From positions 28,144-92,143 of the forward strand of contig JACKCG010000011.1 of NCBI GenBank assembly GCA_020634135.1: a stretch of DNA of 64,000 nt, written 5' to 3'. The notes below the pieces were generated by a model. It saw only the letters and a program-made list of their open reading frames with translations. It ran no database searches and was not told the DNA's origin. Made by a program: the position numbers and the translations under genes. Origin of the DNA: Anaerolineaceae bacterium. GTDB taxonomy: Bacteria; Chloroflexota; Anaerolineae; Aggregatilineales; Phototrophicaceae. Shown here piece by piece: positions 1 through 8,561 of this stretch. Each line of letters opens with the position of its first letter. Positions within the stretch are counted from its first letter, which is position 1.

Positions 1-965
1 GCCAATGCCTGGTGGAAATCCGCGTCATACGGCGGGAATACTTCATCCAGTGAATGCCCCAGGAGTGACTCCTGGTTCTGGGCAAGGATGCCTTCTACCG
101 CCGCGTTGACATACCTTACCACGCCATGCGCGTCTATTGTGATAATACCGCTGCTGATAGACGTGAAAATGTTGTTCATCATGTCGCGCAGGTCGGTCAT
201 CTGCTGTACTTGCTGGTTGAGGTCCTCGAACAAACGCGCGTTCTCAATGGCGACCGCCGCCTGCTGCGCAAACGCGGTGAGCAAATCCAGTTCCTGCTGT
301 TTGAACACGCCGGACATGATGCGGTTATCGCAGTAAACGACACCGATGATCTGTGAACGGACTTCCAGCGGCACCGCCATAATGCTGCGCAGTTGAAAGC
401 CGACAATGCTCTGATGCCCCTGCCAGCGGCTGTCCTGGCTGGCATTGTCGGTCAGAACCGCCTCGCCCGTATTGGCGACCTGATTGACAATCGTCGTGCT
501 GACGCTGAATTCATCCTTTGATAACTGTTCCCGATCCATGCCGCGCTGCACCGGGTATTCCATCTCGCCTGTAAGCCGGTTCTTGAGGCCGATATAGCCA
601 CGTTCCGCGCCTGTCAGCCGGATGACGGTGTCCATCACCTGATTCAACACTTCGTTGGTATCGAGCGACGAGTTAATGAGGGAAGCCGTGACCGTCAGCG
701 CCCGGTACTGCCTCAACTCGGTCAGGGAATGGCCGAGGTTATTGGCGAGTTTGTCGAGGTGGGTGCGCAGCATCTTCAGGCTGTCGAGTGAACCGGACGG
801 CAGATTCATCCCGCGCGTCCGCAGGATATCACGCTGGTGACGCAGCAGGTCAATCAGATCATTCGCCCGCTGGCTCAACTGGCGAATCTGCTCCTGCGAG
901 GTAATCTCCGCTTTGCGGATTTTCGCGGTTTCTTCCAGGGATTCAGGATTAAAGTCGTTAAACAT
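1..965 (-). CDS. GAF-PAS signalling protein, C-terminus cut by window edge
   Basis: The gene runs off the left edge, so its C-terminus is missing. Translation from the ATG at 965 gives a helical N-terminus of about 80 residues, a GAF domain (roughly 85-230: SLDTNEVLNQVMD, GAERGYIGL, then IMAVPLEV and IGVVYCDNRI), a connecting helix and the start of a PAS domain (FTSISSGIITIDAHG, VNAAVEGIL). It is a clear paralogue of the protein encoded just upstream and matches it domain for domain. The start codon shares one base with the upstream stop (TAATG), so the two are probably translationally coupled. By analogy the missing part may be a cyclase-like domain. The likely role is cytoplasmic sensing of a small ligand or redox state; the ligand is unknown. 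No long antisense frame competes with it. Confidence 0.85.
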   Translation of the reverse strand, partial: MFNDFNPESLEETAKIRKAEITSQEQIRQLSQRANDLIDLLRHQRDILRTRGMNLPSGSLDSLKMLRTHLDKLANNLGHSLTELRQYRALTVTASLINSSLDTNEVLNQVMDTVIRLTGAERGYIGLKNRLTGEMEYPVQRGMDREQLSKDEFSVSTTIVNQVANTGEAVLTDNASQDSRWQGHQSIVGFQLRSIMAVPLEVRSQIIGVVYCDNRIMSGVFKQQELDLLTAFAQQAAVAIENARLFEDLNQQVQQMTDLRDMMNNIFTSISSGIITIDAHGVVRYVNAAVEGILAQNQESLLGHSLDEVFPPYDADFHQAL

Positions 966-2728
966 TACGCTTTGTAGACCTCGTAGATAGGTGTGAACTG
1001 CTGGCGTCCTTTGGCTTTAATCGCCTGGCGCTCTTCAAGCAGAAGATGTTCCGGGATACCCTGCGTCAACCGTTCGATATATCCCCGACAGTCCTCACTG
1101 ATGATAATCTGTCCCGGCTTGGCATTCTCCAGGATACGGTGCGAGAGATTAATGGTATCGCCCAGCGCGGTAAAATCACGCCGGTTGATACTGCCCACGT
1201 TGCCCAGCGTCGCGACACCGCTGTGAATCCCCACCCGATAGTAGTGTGGCTGGGGATCAATGCCGTGTTTGCGATACAGGTCCTGATATGCGTCGCGCAT
1301 GAGCAGTGCCGCTTCAATCGCTCGCACGGGGTGATCGGGCTGCGGGTTAAACTGTGAATTGAATAACACCATGACTTCGTTGCCGTTGTACTTATCAACG
1401 ATGCCGTCAACGGCATGAATGCAATCGGTGGCGACAGTCAGGTACTCGTTGAGCATCTCCATCATCTGGTGTGGGTCTGTCGGGAAGCTGTAAATCGAGC
1501 GCACATCCACGAACATACAGGTGACTTCGCGCCGCTCACCGCCCAGGTCAATCTGCGCGACCTGGTGAATGTTGGCAATCATAGCCGGGGGAAGATAGCG
1601 CCCCATGATATTGAGCTTTTCTTCCCGTTCTTGCTGTTCAGTCAGGTCATCCAGCACAATCGCCACGCCCTGAATTGTCTGGTGCTGTGAGTCTTTGAGC
1701 GGATTCAGCTTGAGGCTAAGCGCCATGCGGCCTTTGCCGTGCAGTTCGGCTTCCCCTTTGATGGTCTGTGTCTGGTCACCCTGAAGTACGGTTTGCAGAT
1801 GCTCATCAAAATCGGCGCTTAACTTTGGCAGTACCGATTGCAACGAGTGACCGATAGCCTGTTCCGCCGAACAAGCCAGAATGTCGGCAGCTGCCGGGTT
1901 AAACGTCGTGACCTGCCGTTCAGCGTCAGTAGTAATCACGCCGCTGCCAATCGAGTCAAAGACGTTGCCCATTAACTGGCGCATATCGGTGATTTCTGCC
2001 AGGTTGGACTGCACCCGCGCAAACAAGCGAGCGTTTTCAATGGCGACGGCGGATTGGTTGGCGAAGGTCACGAGCAGATTGAGTTCGCGGTTACTAAAAA
2101 CACCGGTGCGCAGCCGGTTGTCCACGTACACAGCGCCAATGGTCGTATCTTTATAGGTGAGCGGGACGCACAGCACTGATCGCAACGACATAGACGCGAC
2201 GCTCAGGTTATCCTGCATACGCGGGTCTTTATAGGCATTGTCGGTGAGTAACGGCGTACTGGTTGCCAACACCTCGTTCAGTACCGTGCTGCTGCCCTGG
2301 AAGTTTACGCCAGTGGTGGCGCTGTATTCGGCATCCAGATCGCGGCCAACGCGGTAATCGAGTTCGCCGGTGTCGGTATTGCGCAGAATGATATAGCCAC
2401 GTTCCGCCCCTACCAGCTTAATCATCTCGTCCATCGCACTGGTCAGCACGGTGTCCAGATCGAGCGAGGAATTCACCAGGGCGGAAGTCGCTGCCAGGGA
2501 ACGCAGTTGCAGGAGTTCGGTTTCTTCACTGGCAATCTTGCTTTCCAGACCGGCCAGGTCTTCGTCAATATTCTGGAGATTATGTTCGGTTCCGGGGGGC
2601 AAGTCCATGCCCCGTACCCGCAGCATTTCCTGCTGGTTATGGAGCGCCGTCATCACCTCATTCACGGCGGTGCGCAGCCGTTGAATTTCAGACATCGGCA
2701 TCGTTTCACTGGAGTTAAAGTTCGTCAT
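965..2728 (-). CDS. GAF-PAS-class III nucleotidyl cyclase-like protein (587 aa)
   Basis: Domain order: an N-terminal coiled-coil-like region (1-75), GAF (about 80-235, GAERGYIILRN, SVLCVPLTYKD, IGAVYVDNRLR), a helical linker, PAS (about 250-365) and a class III cyclase fold (about 395-585). In the cyclase fold the first metal-binding Asp is present (CMFVDVRS, D408). At the second metal position, where active enzymes have G-D, this protein has G-N (KYNGNEVMVLF, N450). The later ALGDTINLSHR motif keeps the Asn and Arg used for transition-state binding. Active cyclases make cAMP or cGMP from ATP or GTP; the Asn makes normal two-metal catalysis doubtful. The gene leads a pair with the partial paralogue downstream. 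A candidate -10 box (TATAAT on the minus strand at 2768-2773) lies about 40 nt upstream. Confidence 0.88.
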   Translation of the reverse strand: MTNFNSSETMPMSEIQRLRTAVNEVMTALHNQQEMLRVRGMDLPPGTEHNLQNIDEDLAGLESKIASEETELLQLRSLAATSALVNSSLDLDTVLTSAMDEMIKLVGAERGYIILRNTDTGELDYRVGRDLDAEYSATTGVNFQGSSTVLNEVLATSTPLLTDNAYKDPRMQDNLSVASMSLRSVLCVPLTYKDTTIGAVYVDNRLRTGVFSNRELNLLVTFANQSAVAIENARLFARVQSNLAEITDMRQLMGNVFDSIGSGVITTDAERQVTTFNPAAADILACSAEQAIGHSLQSVLPKLSADFDEHLQTVLQGDQTQTIKGEAELHGKGRMALSLKLNPLKDSQHQTIQGVAIVLDDLTEQQEREEKLNIMGRYLPPAMIANIHQVAQIDLGGERREVTCMFVDVRSIYSFPTDPHQMMEMLNEYLTVATDCIHAVDGIVDKYNGNEVMVLFNSQFNPQPDHPVRAIEAALLMRDAYQDLYRKHGIDPQPHYYRVGIHSGVATLGNVGSINRRDFTALGDTINLSHRILENAKPGQIIISEDCRGYIERLTQGIPEHLLLEERQAIKAKGRQQFTPIYEVYKA

Positions 2729-3219
2729 AATGTATCGGCTACTCTAAAATGCTGGTTGGTAAGGTTTATTATACACCCCACACCGGGGTTTAGCGCGACA
2801 AAAAGGACTCCATTAGTCGGAAATCTCTAACCTTAAGCTAAACATTGGACGAAGAACAGGGCGAGTAGGGTGTCATACGGTTCATCCCCAATTGAAACCA
2901 CGGTAAAATGTAGCCCTAACAGGAACATAAAGCCGGTTATCCCCCGATCATCTTAAAAATACCTGAAATTTCGTGCGGAGGGGCAAAACCCCACCTATAA
3001 TCGCTCTGGTGCCGGTTGATGTATTTTCAAACGGATGCTAGTATTCCGGTAAGATAAATCTGCCGGGCGCAGGGTGATCCGATAGGGTTGTCCGGCGGGA
3101 GCGTACTCGGTGCTCGCCTGTATTTGGATCATCAATTCTGTTCAGCCGGGATATCCGGCGCGAATTCAGTATTCGCCACATTTCGCAACAACCTCTCCAG
3201 CAAAGGGCAAAAGCGTACC
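2729..3219. other. Divergent intergenic region
   Basis: About 490 bases separate the leftward GAF-cyclase gene from the rightward permease, and no gene is supported here. On the minus strand TATAAT at 2768-2773 could serve the cyclase gene, but no good -35 lies at 16-18 bases. On the plus strand TATAAT occurs at 2996-3001, just after a weak GGGG-CAAAA-CCCC hairpin (2980-2992). An in-frame extension of the permease ORF back to 3088 exists, but it looks non-coding: no membrane-protein character and no ribosome binding site. Confidence 0.5.
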
Positions 3220-5895
3220 ATGAGACAACTAACTCTATATTTCCACTATGCAGTTCAAAATTTACGTCGTAGTGGCCGCTGGACGATTTTTGCCGTGTTC
3301 TGTGTGGCCGCCGGTGTTGCCACGATGGTCGCGCTGCGGACACTGGGACTCTCGATCACAGACTCGCTGCTGACCAATGTGCGCGGCTTTAACCATGGCG
3401 ATATTAACATCAGTGTGGTGAGCAGCACTGGCCCTTTTTCATTCACATTCCAGCGGGGCGAAGACGAACCGGACGTTTACCGGAATAATGAATTGGAGAA
3501 CATACGGGTATGGGCGGAACAGTGGGGCGCCCGGATCACGGCTTATGCTTTTGCGGGGAATATCCAGATTACGACGATTAACGACGATCACGCTAACCGT
3601 CCCCAATTTACCAGCACCTTCTTTATTGATCCACAGACCTTTGAAATTGCCGGGGACATCATCGCTATTAACCCGGCAGGCGTCCGCCTGCGGGATCTTT
3701 TTACTGGTGGGCCAGAAGTCGTTGTCAGTGAGAATCTGGCTCAACCGCAGGGGATTCAGGTGGGTGACCAGGTGCGCGTGAGCGGGACAGAAACCCTCTT
3801 CACAGTGCGCGGCATTGTTCCGACCGAGTCTGAAGCCAGTATCAATAACCTGCTCGCTTCTTTCTTTGGATTTGCTTATTTTGATGCTCAGCAAGCGCCA
3901 ACCATGCAGCTCACCTCACGCCCGAACACCTTAGGCATCGTGCTGCCTGAGGGCGCGACCGGCGCTGAAATTGAAGCAGCGGCAGCCAGCGTGCAAACTG
4001 CTGGTGTGCGAATCGCTAACATGCACACAACACCGCAGCTTCTTTCCCGGAATCAGGAACTGGCGGATATCGTGGGTCGTTTCATTGTGATGATGGGGTT
4101 GGGGGCGATGCTCATCGGCGGCGTGGGGATAATGAATACCATGCTGGTGATGGTTGGGCGGCGGACAATGGAAATCGCTTCGCTCAAGACCTTCGGCCTG
4201 AAGGGGCACCAGGTCGCGGGCCTGTTCATTGTTGAGGCCTTTCTGATGGGCTTGATGGGCAGTTTTGTAGGCATCGTCGCCGGTCTGCTCATGAGCCGGG
4301 GAGTCAACGAGTACGGCGCAGCGTTTTTACAGCAGAGGATTCCCTGGCGGCTGCACCCTGAAGCGGTTATTTACGGGCTGGGGCTGGGGCTGATTGTCAC
4401 GGTTGTGTTCGGGGTGCTGCCCGTATTATCGGCTACCAAAGTGCGTCCGAATATTATCTTGCGCCCTAACGAGGCCCATATCCCCCGCGCCGGGTGGGTC
4501 CAATCACTGATCGCTCTGGGAGCAGTGGTGCTGGTATTGGGGTTGATCGCCGGGCAAATCCTCGGCCCGGTGCTGCAAGACCTGATCGGCATCCGAACTG
4601 TCCTGGTTTTTATGCTGGGGATTGCCGGGGTCGCGGCAGCTTTGGTGCTCCTGGCTATACTGACAGGGATTTTCTGGGCATTGGTGTGGGTGATTGGGCG
4701 GCTGCCGACCTTCGGGAGTGCCGGTTTGCGGCTGGCATTGGCGAACCTGAGTACCCGGCGGTTTCGCACTGCGACGACTTTGCTGGCACTGACCGCTGGT
4801 ATGTTTGCCTTAAGCAGCATTTCATTTGTTGGCCTGGGTACGCGGGATGTGGTGCGTTTCCAGTTCAGCGAGACGCTCGGGGGCAATATTATCACAGTGC
4901 CGCTGCTGCCAGGTGACTTCGGACAACCTCTGATTGAGGCACTGCTGCGTAATCTGCCCGGTGTCGAGCATATTTCGAAATTGAATTTCAACAACTCCTA
5001 TATCCGGCGCGTAGATGGAGAACCCGTTAATTTTGAAGGTGTCCGTTATGGTGTACGCTTGACCGTGCTCACCCGTAACAGCGATGTCACGATCTCCAAT
5101 GGGCCGGTGCTGCTGGGGCGCGACTTGCAGCCGGAAGATCGTGGACAGCCGGTGGTGGTGCTTTCTCAGCAGGCAGCGGTAGAATCATTGTTGGAAGACT
5201 ATACCCTGGAAGACCTTGGAATCACGGTGGGGTCAACTATCAGACTGGCGATTCGTGGGGGAGAACGCGACTTTGAAGTAATCGGTATTGTGGGGAACGC
5301 CAACGGCCTGGCACCCAATATCGCCGGGGCGTATTTGCCACCGGACATCCCTGGTCTGGAGGCGGATCGAGAAGTTACGATAGCGATGGTTGAACCCGAC
5401 AAGGTAAACGATGTGCTGTTGTCGCTTTCGACGACGCCGTTACTGTTTGCCATTGACGCGACGTTTATTGACAGCCTGCTCAAGCGATTGATTGACCAGT
5501 TGAGCGCGATCCCGATTGTGGTGGGGCTGCTCTCGCTGCTGGCAGCGGCAGTTATTATGGCGAATACGGTATCGCTGGCGACCCTGGAGCGACGGTATCA
5601 GATTGGTATCCTGAAGGCGGTGGGCCTCAAGCGCAGCCGGGTTCTGAGTATCATGCTGCTGGAAAACACGGTGATTGGGTTACTTGGCGGGGTGTTGGGG
5701 GTAGGCATCAGTATGGCGGCAACCGGATTCCTGACGGCGTTTGGGACGGGTGTCGTTACGCCGCTTCCGCCGGGGGCAACAACGATTGCACTTGGGCTGG
5801 TTGTGGCGTCGGTGTTGATCGCGTGGCTGGCGACATTTCTGAGCGCACGGGTGGCGATCAGCGAGAAAGTCACCGCCGTGCTGCGCTATGAATAG
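3220..5895 (+). CDS. FtsX/MacB-type ABC transporter permease, duplicated (891 aa)
   Basis: A large membrane protein with two MacB-periplasmic-like plus FtsX units. In the first half a TM (about residues 13-38, GRWTIFAVFCVAAGVATMVALRT without its flanks) is followed by an extracytoplasmic domain and three TM segments, including the typical GGVGIMNTMLVMVGRR stretch. The second half repeats this and ends with an FtsX domain (LERRYQIGILKAVGLKRSR, then TM segments). I start it at the ATG at 3220 (MRQLTLYFHYAVQNLRR), where the juxtamembrane amphipathic helix usual in this family begins, not at the upstream in-frame ATG at 3088. Such permeases work with a separate LolD/MacB-like ATPase in lipoprotein or peptide export or in cell-wall control. 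No ATPase gene is adjacent, so the partner must be elsewhere. Confidence 0.88.
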   Translation: MRQLTLYFHYAVQNLRRSGRWTIFAVFCVAAGVATMVALRTLGLSITDSLLTNVRGFNHGDINISVVSSTGPFSFTFQRGEDEPDVYRNNELENIRVWAEQWGARITAYAFAGNIQITTINDDHANRPQFTSTFFIDPQTFEIAGDIIAINPAGVRLRDLFTGGPEVVVSENLAQPQGIQVGDQVRVSGTETLFTVRGIVPTESEASINNLLASFFGFAYFDAQQAPTMQLTSRPNTLGIVLPEGATGAEIEAAAASVQTAGVRIANMHTTPQLLSRNQELADIVGRFIVMMGLGAMLIGGVGIMNTMLVMVGRRTMEIASLKTFGLKGHQVAGLFIVEAFLMGLMGSFVGIVAGLLMSRGVNEYGAAFLQQRIPWRLHPEAVIYGLGLGLIVTVVFGVLPVLSATKVRPNIILRPNEAHIPRAGWVQSLIALGAVVLVLGLIAGQILGPVLQDLIGIRTVLVFMLGIAGVAAALVLLAILTGIFWALVWVIGRLPTFGSAGLRLALANLSTRRFRTATTLLALTAGMFALSSISFVGLGTRDVVRFQFSETLGGNIITVPLLPGDFGQPLIEALLRNLPGVEHISKLNFNNSYIRRVDGEPVNFEGVRYGVRLTVLTRNSDVTISNGPVLLGRDLQPEDRGQPVVVLSQQAAVESLLEDYTLEDLGITVGSTIRLAIRGGERDFEVIGIVGNANGLAPNIAGAYLPPDIPGLEADREVTIAMVEPDKVNDVLLSLSTTPLLFAIDATFIDSLLKRLIDQLSAIPIVVGLLSLLAAAVIMANTVSLATLERRYQIGILKAVGLKRSRVLSIMLLENTVIGLLGGVLGVGISMAATGFLTAFGTGVVTPLPPGATTIALGLVVASVLIAWLATFLSARVAISEKVTAVLRYE

Positions 5896-6067
5896 TCTTT
5901 CAATGAACTGAACTGTGTGCTGTCAAAAGAGAGCCGATTATTCATCAGTGCCAGCGCCACGTTTAAACGGGATGTCTTGCCCAACCACAGGGCTGCTATG
6001 AACAAAATACCTGTTCGGTGCGTTATCATAGGTAGCATAACGTAATCTGAACAGGATGTGGAATACT

Positions 6068-7360
6068 ATGACTTCGCAGGCCGAACCTCTGCCAGCCGGG
6101 GCCGTTGACTCATCACGGTCACGGCTGACTATTTTACGTCCCCTGGAAAACCGCAATTTCGTTCTTGTGTGGATAGGGGAAAGCACCTCAATTCTGGGTG
6201 ACCAGTTTCATTTTGTGGCGCTCTCGCTGCTTGTCCTGCAACTCACCGGGTCAGGGTTGGCGTTAGGTACGGTGCTGGCTGTCGCCGGCATCCCGCGCGC
6301 GGCTCTCATGCTGCTGGGCGGGGCGTTCACAGACCGTTTCTCGCCGCGCCGCATTATGCTCTACTCCAATGGGATTCGCACCGTTCTCACGCTGCTGCTG
6401 GCGGGACTTACGCTCACAGGAACGATTCAACTGTGGCACGTGTACATTATTGTGTTCATCTTCGGCATCGTGAGCGCCTTTTTTTATCCCGCCTATAGTT
6501 CCATAGTGCCGACATTGCTCAGCCAGGATGACATTGAGGCCGGTAACGCCCTGATGCAAATCACGATGCGGTTGGCGATGCTGGTTGGCCCGGTGCTGGC
6601 CGGTATTGTGGTTGCTCGAATCCAGGTGGGGGCGGCGCTGGGCTTCGACGCGCTGACTTTTGCTGTCGCTACGCTGGCTCTGCTGGCGATGAGGGCATCT
6701 GCTCCGGCCTCAGATGACACTGTGGACAGCCAGAGCAAGCCTGCGCCACAGCCAACCGCCGCGCCTGCCGGGCTGCTCACTGCGATCCGTGAGGCGCTGC
6801 GCTATGCCTGGCATGACAATCTGCTCAGGACGGCGCTCATCATGATCGCGCTGGTGGATTTTGCTGTCGCGGGTGTGTTTGGCGTGGGATTGCCTACGCT
6901 GGCGGAAACCCGTTTCAACGGCGCAGAAGCGTTAGGGGTGATGCTTTCTGGTTTTGGGGCCGGGTCGCTGCTGGGCGTGCTGATCGCCGGATCGGTCAAA
7001 TTCCAGCGGCGCGGGCGGCTCTTCATCATTCTGTTGGTGCTGTTTGCCGTGACGATACCAGCGATGGTCTTCGCTCCCGATACCAGTGGGATCGCACTGC
7101 TCATGGGAGCTATCGGCCTGGGTAGCGGCATTTTTAACGTGGCAGGCATCAGTTGGTTGCAAGTCCGCACCGACCCTAAAATGATGGGACGTGTCATGAG
7201 CCTGCTGATGTTCTCGTCGGCTGGGTTGCAGCCCGTTGCCAACACGCTGGCCGGTGTTATGGTGGAATTTCATATTGTGATGCTGTTCGCAGGGGCGGGG
7301 GTGCTGGCGCTGACGGCGGCGCTGATTACGCTGGCAAACCGGGAATTCCGAACGCTGTAA
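6068..7360 (+). CDS. MFS transporter, EntS/MFS_3-like (430 aa)
   Basis: A hydrophobic protein with about 12 predicted TM helices and the MFS loop signature between TM2 and TM3 (GGAFTDRFSPRRIMLYSN, a variant of GxxxDRxGRR). A Pro/Ala-rich central loop (around residues 215-235) separates the two six-helix halves. The profile matches MFS_3 exporters such as EntS, which expel siderophores or drugs from the cytoplasm; the substrate here is unknown. I prefer the ATG at 6068 because AGGA at 6053-6056 is well placed for it, while the in-frame ATG at 6056 sits on top of that site. The gene stands alone and faces UbiA convergently, with a strong hairpin between them. Confidence 0.88.
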   Translation: MTSQAEPLPAGAVDSSRSRLTILRPLENRNFVLVWIGESTSILGDQFHFVALSLLVLQLTGSGLALGTVLAVAGIPRAALMLLGGAFTDRFSPRRIMLYSNGIRTVLTLLLAGLTLTGTIQLWHVYIIVFIFGIVSAFFYPAYSSIVPTLLSQDDIEAGNALMQITMRLAMLVGPVLAGIVVARIQVGAALGFDALTFAVATLALLAMRASAPASDDTVDSQSKPAPQPTAAPAGLLTAIREALRYAWHDNLLRTALIMIALVDFAVAGVFGVGLPTLAETRFNGAEALGVMLSGFGAGSLLGVLIAGSVKFQRRGRLFIILLVLFAVTIPAMVFAPDTSGIALLMGAIGLGSGIFNVAGISWLQVRTDPKMMGRVMSLLMFSSAGLQPVANTLAGVMVEFHIVMLFAGAGVLALTAALITLANREFRTL

Positions 7361-7426
7361 CCGGAAAGCCGGTTGAAAATCCCCGTTATATCGTTGTGAG
7401 CAGCGTTTAAAGGATGAAGGAAGCAG

Positions 7427-7459
7427 GCAGAGGGGGCGCACACCCTGCGCCCCTTCTGC
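7427..7459. terminator. GC-rich hairpin between convergent genes
   Basis: An inverted repeat with core GGGGCGCA-CACCC-TGCGCCCC (7433-7453), extended by further pairs to 7427 and 7459 with one G-U. It lies between the converging MFS and UbiA genes and so could end transcription from both sides. There is no clear T-run on either side, so it may instead act as a 3' stabiliser or a REP-like element. Confidence 0.6.
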
Positions 7460-7477
7460 TGAAGTGTTATACGAGGT

Positions 7478-8401
7478 TTAAAGCAGGACGAGCTGCTCGA
7501 GGATGGCCCAGACCAGCCAGACAATTGCGATCATATTGAAGATGACGAGTGCCTGAACTTGCACGACGCCACTCTGGTCAATGACCGCCGTACCGCGCAT
7601 ATCGGTCTTGGAGCGCATCATCATGCTGATCGGCACACCGGCCAGCGCCACTATGCCCAGCCACAGCGGGAAAACGCCCTGTGTAATCGCACCGACCATG
7701 AACGCCCCGGCCATCACCACCACCGAGTACATCAGCCAGCGTGTATTGTTCTCCCCCAGAACAATCGCGGTGTTGAACAAGCCGGCGGCTTTATCCATGT
7801 CATAGTCACGCAATTGGTTGTAGAGTTGACCATAGACCGAAACCAGCGTGACACTGGCGGCGACCAACCACACAATTCCCGGCGCATTGTGGTAAATGAA
7901 GTAGCCTGCGATGAAGAGTAGGCCGCTGAGCATCAAGGAGTGCGAAACGACATCCGTAACCGGCCAGGCCTTCAGCCGCACCGGACGCCACGAGTAGAAA
8001 TGCGAGAGCAGCAGCGTGACGATGCCTATCGCCAGGACTTCCAACCCGCCAAAGGCATAAGCGATGAGCGTGGCCGCAGCGACGACACGGCAGGCGGCAT
8101 AGCCAATGCGCACGCCAATTTCCCCGGTGGTGATGGGGTTGCGGGCGGCGCGTGCCGGGTCAAGGGCGTCATCAGGGGCGTCCTCAATGTCGTTAATCAT
8201 GAACGCATAGGCGACGGCCAGAATATTCGCAATCGTCACGGCTACCAGGCGCAGGTCAAGGTTGATGCCGTGCGGGCGGGCGGCCATCAGTGCGCCGACA
8301 ATCGTCAACGGGATGACGAAGGGCAGATATTCTTTCCAACGGGTCAAGCGGATCAGGCCGCGTAATTGTTGAGCCAGGGAATGGGTGGTGTTCATTTTCA
8401 A
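7478..8401 (-). CDS. UbiA-family prenyltransferase (307 aa)
   Basis: An integral membrane prenyltransferase with eight to nine predicted TM helices. Both Asp-rich motifs are visible: NDIEDAPDD in the first half (classical NDxxDxxxD) and RDYDMDK in the second (DxxxD). These bind Mg2+ and the prenyl diphosphate. UbiA enzymes attach prenyl chains to aromatic or lipid acceptors (quinones, tetrapyrroles, archaeal-type lipids, heme); the acceptor cannot be told from sequence. The start is decided by GGAGG with a 7-nt spacing to TTG at 8401; the in-frame ATG at 8395 would have 13 nt. The divergent FAD oxidoreductase next door suggests a shared isoprenoid or quinone pathway, which is inference. Confidence 0.87.
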   Translation of the reverse strand: MKMNTTHSLAQQLRGLIRLTRWKEYLPFVIPLTIVGALMAARPHGINLDLRLVAVTIANILAVAYAFMINDIEDAPDDALDPARAARNPITTGEIGVRIGYAACRVVAAATLIAYAFGGLEVLAIGIVTLLLSHFYSWRPVRLKAWPVTDVVSHSLMLSGLLFIAGYFIYHNAPGIVWLVAASVTLVSVYGQLYNQLRDYDMDKAAGLFNTAIVLGENNTRWLMYSVVVMAGAFMVGAITQGVFPLWLGIVALAGVPISMMMRSKTDMRGTAVIDQSGVVQVQALVIFNMIAIVWLVWAILEQLVLL

Positions 8402-8561
8402 GTACGTTCCTCCATGTTACAGTTGGTTGGGCAAACGCCACATAGAATAACACAATATGTGGCGATTCGCTTCATTAGAAAAAATTAGAGATTGTGTGAT
8501 GTGTTGAATTACGTATATTCCAGACTACTTGTTGTACGCTATTCCTTACCAGAAGGGTGCT

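Noticed and set aside
3088..3219. Upstream extension of the FtsX-type permease
   Set aside because: The added residues look random and lack a ribosome binding site; the family normally begins near the residues at 3220.
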